Shown here one piece after another: positions 26,896 through 36,746 of a stretch of 64,000 nucleotides of DNA (within the stretch, counting starts at the first letter, position 1; every line of letters starts with the position of its first letter). Position numbers and translations under genes: made by a program. The DNA comes from Streptomyces althioticus. GTDB lineage: Bacteria > Actinomycetota > Actinomycetes > Streptomycetales > Streptomycetaceae. The notes beneath the pieces are model-generated. The model was given only the letters and a program-made list of their open reading frames with translations, made no database searches and was not told where the DNA came from. The stretch lies in NCBI GenBank assembly GCA_014649355.1, contig BMSW01000008.1, forward strand, positions 283,318 to 347,317, in the 5' to 3' direction.

Positions 26896-27911
26896 CGCAG
26901 AACGTCTCCCCGCCGCGGGACAGCACCTCCAAGGTGCCGTCGGCCGGCGAACAGCCCGCCTGGCGGGCCGTGTTGTTCCGCGCCGACGTGCGCACCCTGT
27001 CCCTGCTTGGCGTGCTCGCCGTACTCGTCCTCATCGGCGGCCTCACCAAGCCGGACCAGTTCCTGGACACCCGCAACCTCCAGCTGGTCCTCACCCAGGC
27101 GTCCGTCATCGGCGTCGTCACCGTCGGCATGACCTTCGTCATCATCTCCGGCGGCATCGACCTGTCGGTCGGCGCGATCGTCGCCCTCGCCTCGGTGTGG
27201 GCGACCACCGTGGCCACCCAGGAGTACGGCTTCGCCGGCATCCTCTTCACCGCCGTCCTGGTCGGACTCGGCTGCGGCCTCGTCAACGGTGTGCTCATCG
27301 CGTACGGGGGGATGGTGCCGTTCATCGCCACCCTCGCCATGCTCGCCTCCGCCCGCGGCCTCGCCCTCCAGATCACCGACGGACGCACGCAGATCGTCAC
27401 CGTCGACAGCGTCCTCGACCTCGGCGAGCGCGACGCCTACGTGCTGGGCGTCCCCCCGCTGGTGCTGGTGTTCGCCGCGGTCACCGTCGTCGGCTGGCTG
27501 GTGCTCAACCGCACCACCTTCGGCCGCCGCTCCGTCGCCGTCGGCGGCAACGCGGAGGCCGCCCGCCTGGCCGGCATCGACGTCCGCCGCCAGCGCCTCT
27601 ACCTGTACCTGCTGTCCGGGCTGTGCTGCGGCATCGCCGCCTTCCTGCTGATCGTGCTGGCGGGCTCGGGCCAGAACACCAACGGCAACCTCTACGAACT
27701 CGACGCCATCGCCGCCGCGATCATCGGCGGCACCCTGCTCACCGGGGGCCGCGGCACCATCGTCGGCTCCGTCCTCGGCGTCCTGATCTTCACCACCATC
27801 ACCAACATCTTCGCCCTGAACAACCTGCAGACCGACGTCCAGCAGATCGCCAAGGGCGCGATCATCGTCGCCGCCGTGCTGGTCCAGCGGCGTACCGCGA
27901 GCACGACCTGA
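26892..27911 (+). CDS. Sugar ABC transporter permease (RbsC type)
   Basis: A 339-residue membrane permease with eight to ten hydrophobic segments. It carries the family stretches GMTFVIISGGIDLSVGAI, FGRRSVAVGGNAEAARLAGI (the ATPase-contact loop) and ELDAIAAAIIGGTLLTGGRG. The ATG at 26892 overlaps the ATPase stop (ATGA). It forms the membrane channel of the importer. Confidence 0.95.
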   Translation: MTQNVSPPRDSTSKVPSAGEQPAWRAVLFRADVRTLSLLGVLAVLVLIGGLTKPDQFLDTRNLQLVLTQASVIGVVTVGMTFVIISGGIDLSVGAIVALASVWATTVATQEYGFAGILFTAVLVGLGCGLVNGVLIAYGGMVPFIATLAMLASARGLALQITDGRTQIVTVDSVLDLGERDAYVLGVPPLVLVFAAVTVVGWLVLNRTTFGRRSVAVGGNAEAARLAGIDVRRQRLYLYLLSGLCCGIAAFLLIVLAGSGQNTNGNLYELDAIAAAIIGGTLLTGGRGTIVGSVLGVLIFTTITNIFALNNLQTDVQQIAKGAIIVAAVLVQRRTASTT

Positions 27912-27928
27912 GGGAAGGGTTCACCGCC

Positions 27929-28978
27929 ATGCCAGAGCCGACGTTCACCAGCCGCAGAGGGCTCCTCTTCGGAGCCGCCGCCGTCTCCGCCGGCGCCCTC
28001 GTCACCGGCTGCACCAGCAACGAGCCCAGCGGGGGCGGCGAGTCCGCCGCCAACAACCAGCCGGCCGCCGACGACAAGCCCGGCAAGCAGGTCACCATCG
28101 GCTTCGCCGGACCGCAGGCCGACCACGGCTGGCTCAACGCCATCAACGACAACGCCAAGCAGCGCGCCGAGAAGTACTCCGACGTCACCCTGGAGATCAC
28201 CGAGGGCTCCAACGACACCGCCCAGCAGATCGGCCAGATCGAGACCCTCATCAACAAGAAGGTCGACGTCCTGGTGATCCTGCCGGCCGACGGCAAGGCC
28301 CTCACCCAGGTCGGACTGAAGGCGATGCGCGCCGGCATCCCGGTCGTCAACCTCGACCGCGTCTTCAACACCCCGCAGGCGTACCGCTGCTGGGTCGGCG
28401 GCGACAACTACGGCATGGGCCTCAACGCCGGTCACTACATCGGCGAGAAGCTCAAGGGCAAGCAGGACGCCAAGGTGATCGAGCTGGCCGGACTGGACAA
28501 CCTGGAGCTGACCAAGCAGCGCACCCAGGGCTTCGACGACGCCCTGAAGAACTACCCGAACATCCGCAAGGTGGCCCGCCAGGCCGCCGAGTTCACCGTC
28601 GAGTCGGGCCAGGCCAAGATGGCGCAGCTGCTCCAGGCCCAGTCGCAGTTCGACGCGCTGTGGAACCACGACGACGACCAGGGCGTGGGCGCCCTGCGCG
28701 CCATCGAGCAGGCCGGCCGCGACGACTTCCTGATGGTCGGCGGCGCCGGCGCGCTCTCCGCGTTCGAGGCCATCAAGGCCGACAACGGCGTCCTGAAGGC
28801 CACGGTCCTGTACCCGCCGACGATGGCCGCCTCCGCGATCGACCTCGCCCGCGCCCTCGGCCAGGGCAAGGGCGTCGGGGGCCTCGCCGAGTTCGAGATC
28901 CCCTCGTCGGTGACCTGCTACTCGGCCGTCGTCGACAAGGAGAACGTCGACCAGTACATGCCCACCGGGTTCAAGTGA
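27929..28978 (+). CDS. Sugar ABC transporter substrate-binding lipoprotein
   Basis: A 349-residue periplasmic-binding-protein-type lipoprotein. The N-terminus combines a twin-arginine motif (SRRGLLFG) with a lipobox (LVTGC), so it is probably exported folded by Tat and lipid-anchored. The mature part is the ribose/galactose-type binding fold (IGFAGPQADHGWLNAINDNA, IETLINKKVDVLVILPADGKAL, WNHDDDQGVGALRAIEQAG). The ligand is unknown; the neighbouring dehydrogenase and isomerase suggest a sugar, cyclitol or glycoside. Confidence 0.94.
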   Translation: MPEPTFTSRRGLLFGAAAVSAGALVTGCTSNEPSGGGESAANNQPAADDKPGKQVTIGFAGPQADHGWLNAINDNAKQRAEKYSDVTLEITEGSNDTAQQIGQIETLINKKVDVLVILPADGKALTQVGLKAMRAGIPVVNLDRVFNTPQAYRCWVGGDNYGMGLNAGHYIGEKLKGKQDAKVIELAGLDNLELTKQRTQGFDDALKNYPNIRKVARQAAEFTVESGQAKMAQLLQAQSQFDALWNHDDDQGVGALRAIEQAGRDDFLMVGGAGALSAFEAIKADNGVLKATVLYPPTMAASAIDLARALGQGKGVGGLAEFEIPSSVTCYSAVVDKENVDQYMPTGFK

Positions 28979-29021
28979 GGAGCCCCGCCCCACGGGCCTG
29001 ACCAGCCCACCGGGCGGGGAC

Positions 29022-29041
29022 CGCCCCGCCCGTCACCACGA
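29022..29041 (+). terminator. Short hairpin between the binding-protein and dehydrogenase genes
   Basis: GGGCGGGG-ACCG-CCCCGCCC is a perfect 8-bp stem with a 4-base loop, 17 bp before the dehydrogenase start. In importer operons such hairpins often stabilise the binding-protein message and lower expression downstream. Confidence 0.6.
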
Positions 29042-29057
29042 CGAGGAGGACATTCGA

Positions 29058-30266
29058 ATGGCACAGCCGCAAGCGTCCGAAGGGGCGGAAACGGGGAAGC
29101 CACCGCTGCGCGTCGGCATGGTCGGTTACGCCTTCATGGGCGCCGCCCACTCCCAGGGCTGGCGCACCGTGGGACGCGTCTTCGACCTGCCGCTCCGCCC
29201 CGAGATGGCCGTGATCTGCGGCCGGGACGCCGACGCCGTGCGGGCGGCGGCCGACCGGCACGGCTGGGCGGAGGCCGAGACCGACTGGCGCGCCCTGGTG
29301 GAGCGCGACGACATCGACCTCGTCGACATCTGCACCCCCGGTGACAGCCACGCCGAGATCGCGCTGGCCGCGCTGGCCGCGGGCAAGCACGTGCTGTGCG
29401 AGAAGCCCCTCGCCAACACCGTCGCGGAGGCCGAGGCGATGGCCCGTGCCGCCCAGGAGGCGCGGGACCGCGGCCAGGCCGCCATGGTCGGCTTCAACTA
29501 CCGACGGGTGCCCGCCACCGCGCTGGCCCGGCGGATGGTCGAGGAGGGCCGCATCGGCACCCTCCGGCACGTGCGGGTGGTCTACCTGCAGGACTGGCTG
29601 GTGGACCCGCAGTTCCCGCTCACCTGGCGGCTGCGCAGGGAACAGGCGGGCTCCGGCTCGCTCGGCGACCTCGGCGCCCACATCGTCGACCTCGCCCAGT
29701 ACCTGGCGGGGGAGCGGCTCGCGGGAGTCTCCGCGCTCACCGAGACGTTCGTCCGTGAGCGGCCGCTGCCCACGGCGCCGAGCAGCGGCCTGGCCGCCGT
29801 CTCCGCGGCCGGCACCGGACCGGTCACCGTCGACGACGCCGCCCTGTTCACCGGCCGGTTCGCCTCCGGCGCCCTCGCCTCCTTCGAGGCCACCCGGTAC
29901 GCCACCGGACGCAAGAACGCCCTGCGGATCGAACTCAACGGCGAGCGCGGCTCGCTCGCCTTCGACCTGGAGCGGCTCAACGAACTCGAATACCACGACG
30001 GCACCGGGGACGCCGCGCACGGCGGCTTCCGCCGCATCCTCGTCACCGAGCCCGACCACCCCTACCTGGACGCCTGGTGGCCGCCGGGCCACGGGCTCGG
30101 CTACGAGCACACCTTCGCGCACCAGGCCCGCGACCTGGTGCACGCCATCGCCGAAGGCCGCGGCCCGGAACCGTCCTTCGCGGACGGACTCCAGGTGCAG
30201 CGCGTCCTCGCGGCGGTGGAGGAGAGCGCGGAGAAGAACGCCGTCTACACCCCGATCGCCGCCTGA
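29058..30266 (+). CDS. Gfo/Idh/MocA-family oxidoreductase
   Basis: A 402-residue NAD(P)-dependent sugar or cyclitol dehydrogenase family protein. The Rossmann start is VGMVGYAFMGAAHSQGW, in which the usual first Gly-x-Gly is GYAFMG, a variant common in glycoside-active members. The catalytic Lys is in VLCEKPLANT, and VDICTPGDSHAEIALAAL is standard. It follows the importer genes with GAGGAGGA before the ATG and is probably co-transcribed. It may oxidise the imported sugar, perhaps at C3. Confidence 0.93.
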   Translation: MAQPQASEGAETGKPPLRVGMVGYAFMGAAHSQGWRTVGRVFDLPLRPEMAVICGRDADAVRAAADRHGWAEAETDWRALVERDDIDLVDICTPGDSHAEIALAALAAGKHVLCEKPLANTVAEAEAMARAAQEARDRGQAAMVGFNYRRVPATALARRMVEEGRIGTLRHVRVVYLQDWLVDPQFPLTWRLRREQAGSGSLGDLGAHIVDLAQYLAGERLAGVSALTETFVRERPLPTAPSSGLAAVSAAGTGPVTVDDAALFTGRFASGALASFEATRYATGRKNALRIELNGERGSLAFDLERLNELEYHDGTGDAAHGGFRRILVTEPDHPYLDAWWPPGHGLGYEHTFAHQARDLVHAIAEGRGPEPSFADGLQVQRVLAAVEESAEKNAVYTPIAA

Positions 30267-30281
30267 GGAGGACGGATACGG

Positions 30282-31280
<999 letters not shown>

Positions 31281-31355
31281 GGGACGGGCCCGACCGCAGG
31301 TGGTGACGGGGGCCGGCGCTGTCGCCGGTCCCCGGTCCGGCATGCCCTCACACCG

Positions 31356-31379
31356 CTTTGTCCTGTTGAGGGAAAAAGT
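31356..31379. promoter_or_regulatory. 24-bp shared operator candidate, copy 2
   Basis: CTTTGTCCTG-N5-GGAAAAAGT, identical in both arms and spacing to the copy at 23521-23544 in the ROK promoter. It lies 168 bp before the GTG of the multidomain secreted protein and 76 bp after the isomerase stop. Confidence 0.6.
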
Positions 31380-31546
31380 TCAACCAGGCGCGGTCCAAGG
31401 GGTGTTCCGCCAGGAAGAACGCGGTTACCGTCCCTGAGTGTTCAGGGCACCCACGCCTCCGGGGTGACGGCGCACCCCGGCGCCCGCACGCACCGCACGA
31501 TCAGCACCTGTTCCGTACGGCCCCATCCCGTTCCCGGAGGGACTTC

Positions 31547-34500
31547 GTGCACAGAAGAAGACTGAAATCGACCCGCACCGCCACACGCCCCGTCTTCCGC
31601 ACCACGCTCGCCCTGGTCACCGGCCTGCTGCTGGCCGTGGGCACCCCGGCCACCGTGGCCGGCGCCCACCCCGGGCACCCGGAGCACGACGAACCGGTTG
31701 CGGCCGAGGGGCAGTTCCAGCAGGTGCCGCTCGCCAAGGGCGAGCCCGAGATGGGCGAGCCCATGTCGCTCGCCGTCCTCCCGGACCGCAGCGTCCTGCA
31801 CACCTCACGGGACGGCACCCTGCGCCTCACCGACGCGGGCGGCACCACCAAGGTGGCCGGCCGTCTCGACGTGTACAGCCACGACGAGGAGGGCCTCCAG
31901 GGCGTCGGGGTGGACCCCGACTTCGAGAACAACCGGGCGATCTACCTCTACTACGCCCCGCCGCTCGACACGCCCGCCGGGGACGCCCCGGAGAACGGCA
32001 CCGCCGAGGACTTCGCCAAATTCGACGGCGTCAACCGCCTCTCCCGGTTCACCCTGAACCCCAACGGCACCCTGGACCTGTCCAGCGAGAAGAAGATCCT
32101 GGACGTCGCCGCCTCCCGCGGCACCTGCTGCCACGTCGGCGGCGACATCGACTTCGACGCCGAGGGCAACCTCTACCTGTCCACCGGCGACGACACCAAC
32201 CCGTTCGCCTCCGACGGCTACACGCCGATCGACGAGCGCGACAACCGCAACCCCGCCTTCGACGCGCGCCGCAGCTCCGGCAACACCAACGACCTGCGCG
32301 GCAAGATCCTGCGGATCAAGGTGAACGAGGACGGCTCCTACGACATCCCGGAGGGTAACCTCTTCCCGCCGGGCACCGAGAAGACCCGCCCCGAGATCTA
32401 CGCGATGGGCTTCCGCAACCCGTTCCGCATCAGCGTCGACGAGAAGACCGGCATCGTCTACGTCGGCGACTACGGCCCCGACGCCGGCGCCGCCAGCCCC
32501 ACCCGCGGCCCGGCCGGACAGGTCGAGTTCGCCAAGGTGACGAAGGCCGCCAACTTCGGCTGGCCGTTCTGCACCGGCGACAACGACCCCTACGTCGACT
32601 ACGACTTCGCCACCGGCACCTCCGGCGACGCGTTCGACTGCTCCGCGCCGAAGAACACCTCCCGGCACAACACCGGCCTGGTCGACCTGCCGCCCGCCCA
32701 GCCCGCCTGGATCCCCTACGACGACGACTCCGTCCCCGAGTTCGGCAGCGGCTCCGAGTCCCCGATGGGCGGCCCGGTCTACCGCTACGACCCGGACCTG
32801 GAGTCCTCGGTGAAGTTCCCCGAGGAGTTCGACGGCGACTTCTTCGCCGGCGAGTTCGGGCGCCGCTGGATCAAGCGCATCGAGCAGAACGAGGACGGCT
32901 CGGTCGCGAAGATCAACGACTTCCCGTGGACCGGCACGCAGATCATGGACATGGACTTCGGCCCCGACGGCGCGCTCTACGTCCTCGACTACGGCCTGTC
33001 CTGGTTCCAGGGCGACGAGTTCTCCGGGCTGTACCGCATCGAGAACGCCGAGGACGGCTTCTCCCCGATCGTCGGGGCGAGCGCCGACCGCACGTCCGGC
33101 GCGGCCGGCCTGAAGGTCACGTTCACCGCCACCGCGGAGGACGCCGACTCCCCGGACCTCACCTACGCCTGGGACTTCGGCGACGGCACCAAGGGCGAGG
33201 GGCTCAACCCCACCCACAAGTACAAGAAGACCGGCACCTACACGGCGACCTTCACCGCCACCGACCCCGAGGGCAACACCGGCAACGCGAGCGTCCGGAT
33301 CGTCGTCGGCAACACCGAGCCCAAGGTGAGGATCGACGTCCCGGGCAACGGCACCCTGGCCGCCTTCGGCGAACCCGTGCCGTTCAAGGTGACCGTCACC
33401 GACCCCGAGGAGCAGATCGACTGCTCCAAGGTCAAGGTCGCCTACAGCCTCGGCCACGACTCCCACGCCCACGAGCTCACCAGCGAGACGGGCTGTGAGG
33501 GCACCCTCAACCCGCCCCCGGGTGACGGCGGCCACGACCCCAACGCCAACATCTACGGCGTTGTCGGCGCCAGTTACACCGACGGCGGCGCCAACGGCCA
33601 GGAGGCGCTGACGGGTACCGCCCGCACCGTGCTCCAGCCGCTGCACCGCCAGGCCGAGCACTTCACCGAGCAGTCCGGCGTCAACGTCATCGACAAGACG
33701 CAGGCCAACGGCGGCAAGACGGTCGGCGACATCAACGACGGCGACTGGATCTCCTTCACGCCCTACCGCTTCGACGGGCAGAAGAAGATGACCGTCCGGG
33801 CCTCCTCCGGCGGCTCCGGCGGCTACATCGAGCTGCGCACCGGCTCCCCCGAGGGCCCGCTGCACGGCTCGGCGTACATCCCGCCGACCGGCAGCTGGGA
33901 GACGTTCCAGGACGTCGACGTGCCGCTGCGGGCACTGCCGAAGAAGACCACCGAGATCTACCTGGTCTTCAAGGGCGGTGACGGTGCGCTGTTCGACGTG
34001 GACGACTTCGAGTTCTCCACGGAGCCGTTCAAGCAGGGCAAGAAGGTCCTGGTCTTCTCCAAGACCGCCGGCTTCCGGCACGACTCCATCGGGGAAGGCG
34101 TCGAGGCCCTGAAGGACCTCGGCGGCCCCGCCGGCATCTCGGTCACCGCGACCGAGGAGGCCGGACAGTTCACCACCGCCAACCTCGCCAAGTACGACGC
34201 GGTCGCCTTCCTGTCCACCACCGGTGACGTCCTGAACGCCGACCAGCAGAAGGCGTTCGAGAACTACGTCAAGAACGGGGGCGGCTACATGGGCATCCAC
34301 GCCGCCGCCGACACCGAGTACGACTGGGAGTTCTACGGCGGTCTCGTCGGCGCGTACTTCGACTCGCACCCGGCCATCCAGAAGGCCACCGTGCGCGTCG
34401 AGGACCACGACCACCCGGCCACCGCGCACCTGGAGGACACCTGGGAGCGCACGGACGAGTGGTACAACTACCGCACCAACCCGCGTGATCAGGCCAAGGT

Positions 34501-35263
34501 CCTCGCCACCCTGGACGAGACCACCTACCAGGGCGGGAACATGAAGGGCGACCACCCGATCGCCTGGTGCCAGAGCTACGGCGGCGGCCGCTCCTTCTAC
34601 ACCGGCGGCGGCCACACCAAGGAGTCGTACGCCGACGAGGCCTTCCGCGCCCACCTGCTCGGCGGCCTCCAGTACGCCACCGGTCAGGTGAAGGCGGACT
34701 GCAAGCCGGACAAGGGCTACCGGAAGATCTTCAACGGCCAGACCCTGGACGGCTGGAAGCAGGCCGGCCCCGGCAAGTTCGTCGTCAAGGACGGCGGGGT
34801 CATGGAGTCCGAGGGCGGCATGGGCCTCCTCTGGTACCAGGCCAAGGAGCTGACGTCGTACTCGCTGAAGCTCGACTGGAAGATGCGCGGTGACGACAAC
34901 TCCGGCGTCTTCGTGGGCTTCCCGGCCTCCGACGACCCGTGGTCGGCGGTCGACCGGGGCTACGAGGTCCAGATCGACGCGACGGACGAGGTGGACCGCA
35001 CCACGGGTGCGATCTACACGTTCAAGGCGGCGAACATCAAGGCCCGTGACCAGGTGCTGCGCCCGCCGGGGCAGTGGAACTCCTACGAGATCAAGGTCAA
35101 GGGCGAACGGCTCCAGGTGTTCCTCAACGGGGTGAAGATCAACGACTTCACCAACAAGGACCCGCAGCGGAGCCTGACCGACGGCTACATCGGCCTGCAG
35201 AACCACGGTCCTGACGACAAGGTCTCCTTCCGCAACATCCAGCTGAAGGAACTGCCCTCCTAG
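31547..35263 (+). CDS. Secreted five-domain protein: GSDH propeller, PKD, CBM6-like, ThuA-like, DUF1080
   Basis: A 1238-residue exported protein. A signal peptide (1-41) precedes a glucose/sorbosone-dehydrogenase-type propeller (about 57-505; EEGLQGVGVDPDFENN, EIYAMGFRNPFRISVD). Then come a PKD domain (about 509-590; YAWDFGDGTKGEG), a CBM6-like module (about 697-824; RQAEHFTEQSG, INDGDWISF), a ThuA-like domain (about 832-1046; LVFSKTAGFRHDSI, GGGYMGIHAAADTEYDW) and a DUF1080 / 3-keto-disaccharide-hydrolase-type domain (about 1058-1238; IFNGQTLDGWKQ, NSGVFVGF). Together these suggest extracellular oxidation, binding and cleavage of a glycoside before uptake. The GTG at 31547 has GGAGGG upstream. 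Confidence 0.9.
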   Translation: MHRRRLKSTRTATRPVFRTTLALVTGLLLAVGTPATVAGAHPGHPEHDEPVAAEGQFQQVPLAKGEPEMGEPMSLAVLPDRSVLHTSRDGTLRLTDAGGTTKVAGRLDVYSHDEEGLQGVGVDPDFENNRAIYLYYAPPLDTPAGDAPENGTAEDFAKFDGVNRLSRFTLNPNGTLDLSSEKKILDVAASRGTCCHVGGDIDFDAEGNLYLSTGDDTNPFASDGYTPIDERDNRNPAFDARRSSGNTNDLRGKILRIKVNEDGSYDIPEGNLFPPGTEKTRPEIYAMGFRNPFRISVDEKTGIVYVGDYGPDAGAASPTRGPAGQVEFAKVTKAANFGWPFCTGDNDPYVDYDFATGTSGDAFDCSAPKNTSRHNTGLVDLPPAQPAWIPYDDDSVPEFGSGSESPMGGPVYRYDPDLESSVKFPEEFDGDFFAGEFGRRWIKRIEQNEDGSVAKINDFPWTGTQIMDMDFGPDGALYVLDYGLSWFQGDEFSGLYRIENAEDGFSPIVGASADRTSGAAGLKVTFTATAEDADSPDLTYAWDFGDGTKGEGLNPTHKYKKTGTYTATFTATDPEGNTGNASVRIVVGNTEPKVRIDVPGNGTLAAFGEPVPFKVTVTDPEEQIDCSKVKVAYSLGHDSHAHELTSETGCEGTLNPPPGDGGHDPNANIYGVVGASYTDGGANGQEALTGTARTVLQPLHRQAEHFTEQSGVNVIDKTQANGGKTVGDINDGDWISFTPYRFDGQKKMTVRASSGGSGGYIELRTGSPEGPLHGSAYIPPTGSWETFQDVDVPLRALPKKTTEIYLVFKGGDGALFDVDDFEFSTEPFKQGKKVLVFSKTAGFRHDSIGEGVEALKDLGGPAGISVTATEEAGQFTTANLAKYDAVAFLSTTGDVLNADQQKAFENYVKNGGGYMGIHAAADTEYDWEFYGGLVGAYFDSHPAIQKATVRVEDHDHPATAHLEDTWERTDEWYNYRTNPRDQAKVLATLDETTYQGGNMKGDHPIAWCQSYGGGRSFYTGGGHTKESYADEAFRAHLLGGLQYATGQVKADCKPDKGYRKIFNGQTLDGWKQAGPGKFVVKDGGVMESEGGMGLLWYQAKELTSYSLKLDWKMRGDDNSGVFVGFPASDDPWSAVDRGYEVQIDATDEVDRTTGAIYTFKAANIKARDQVLRPPGQWNSYEIKVKGERLQVFLNGVKINDFTNKDPQRSLTDGYIGLQNHGPDDKVSFRNIQLKELPS

Positions 35264-35275
35264 GGGCCCGAGAAC

Positions 35276-35314
35276 GGCGGCGGGCGGGCGGACGCCGGAC
35301 CCCCGCCCGCCGCC
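35276..35314 (+). terminator. Strong hairpin terminator after the five-domain protein gene
   Basis: A perfect 13-bp GC stem (35276-35288 with 35302-35314), 13 bp after the stop. It separates the sugar gene group from the ebo-type operon. Confidence 0.8.
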
Positions 35315-35543
35315 TCCCTCCGGGCCGCCGGGCCCGGAACCTTCTCCCCTCTCCGGCATCCGGTCCGACCCCGCAGGCCCGGGCCCCCAGCCCGGGCCGC
35401 TGCCGGGTCGGGACGAGCGACCGAGTCCGGTCCCCGAGCCGGACACACGACCCCGTCCGGGGTTCGGCTCACCGTCGGCCGAAGGGCCGGCGGTGGGCCT
35501 GCGCACCGCCACATCCGGTTCGCGTTCGACAAGGAGGCTGCCC

Positions 35544-36746
35544 ATGTCCGCCGAACCGTCCTCCGTCCCCACCACCTCTTCCCCCTCCGCCCCCCGCTAC
35601 GGCGTCTGGCTCGTCGGGGCCCGCGGGTCCGTCGCCACGACCGCCGTCGTGGGATGCGCGGCCGTCGCCGCCGGGCTCCATCCGCCGACCGGCATGGTCA
35701 CCGAGACCCCCGACTTCGCCGCGAGCGGCCTGCCCCCGCTGGCCTCGCTCGTCTTCGGCGGGCACGACACCGTCGACTGCCCGCTGCCCAAGCGCGCCGA
35801 GCACCTCGCCGAAGGCGGAGTCCTCCCGCACGGCCTCCCCACCGCCGTGCACGCCGAACTCGTCGCCGCCGACCGGGAGATCAGGCCCGGCGGCCCCGCC
35901 CCCGGTGACGCGGACACCGGTCCCACCCGCACCGACGACGACTGGATCGACGTCTTCGCCGCCGACATCCGCGACTTCACCGACCGCCACCACCTCGCCG
36001 GCGCCGTGGTCGTGAACGTCGCCTCCACCGAACCCGCCCCCGCGGCCGGCGCCCTCCCGCCCAGCTCCCTCTACGCGGCCGCCGCCCTCCGCGCCGGCTG
36101 CGGCTATGTCAACTTCACCCCGTCCACGGGCCTGCACCACCCCGCGCTGGCCGAGCTCGCCGCATCAGCCGGCGTGCCGTACGCGGGCCGGGACGGCAAG
36201 ACCGGGCAGACCCTGCTGCGGTCGGTGCTGGGGCCGATGTTCCAGCAGCGCGCGCTCGCCGTGCGGGCCTGGTCCGGCACCAACCTCCTCGGCGGCGGCG
36301 ACGGCGCGGCCCTCGCCGACCCCGCCGCGGCCGCCGCGAAGAACGCCGGCAAGGAACGCGTCCTCGCCGACACCCTCGGCACGGCGCCGGAGGGTGAGGT
36401 GCACATCGACGACGTGCCCGCGCTGGGCGACTGGAAGACCGCCTGGGACCACATCGCGTTCGACGGTTTCCTCGGCTCCCGCATGATCCTCCAGACGATC
36501 TGGCAGGGCTGCGACTCCGCCCTCGCCGCGCCCCTCGTCCTCGACCTGGCCCGGCTGCTGCTCCGCGCCGGACAGAAGGGCATCACCGGCCCGCTGGGCG
36601 AACTCGGCTTCTACTTCAAGGACCCGGTCGGCGACGGCCCGGCGTCCCTGGGGGAGCAGTACACGGAGCTGAAACGCTTCGCCGCACGCCTGAGCGACAC
36701 CACACGCCCGAGCGACGAGGCGGGGGACAGCGGGGCGCAGCGATGA
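35544..36746 (+). CDS. Diverged myo-inositol-1-phosphate synthase-like protein, first gene of an ebo-type operon
   Basis: A 400-residue member of the inositol-3-phosphate synthase family, whose enzymes cyclise glucose 6-phosphate with bound NAD. Recognisable blocks align with the eukaryotic-type enzyme: NFTPSTGLHHPALAEL (phosphate loop), RDGKTGQTLLRSVL with the catalytic-region Lys, SGTNLLGGGDG in place of the NHLGNNDG motif, and LGDWKTAWDHIAFDGFLG with the second conserved Asp-x-Lys. The divergence in NNDG suggests an altered substrate. A strong AAGGAGG precedes the ATG, and the next gene overlaps its stop (ATGA). It may take the place of EboD, the cyclase usually found in ebo clusters. Confidence 0.85.
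   Translation: MSAEPSSVPTTSSPSAPRYGVWLVGARGSVATTAVVGCAAVAAGLHPPTGMVTETPDFAASGLPPLASLVFGGHDTVDCPLPKRAEHLAEGGVLPHGLPTAVHAELVAADREIRPGGPAPGDADTGPTRTDDDWIDVFAADIRDFTDRHHLAGAVVVNVASTEPAPAAGALPPSSLYAAAALRAGCGYVNFTPSTGLHHPALAELAASAGVPYAGRDGKTGQTLLRSVLGPMFQQRALAVRAWSGTNLLGGGDGAALADPAAAAAKNAGKERVLADTLGTAPEGEVHIDDVPALGDWKTAWDHIAFDGFLGSRMILQTIWQGCDSALAAPLVLDLARLLLRAGQKGITGPLGELGFYFKDPVGDGPASLGEQYTELKRFAARLSDTTRPSDEAGDSGAQR

Noticed and set aside
31805..35575. A 1256-codon minus-strand open frame
   Set aside because: Shadow of the five-domain secreted protein gene; no domain or start site supports it.
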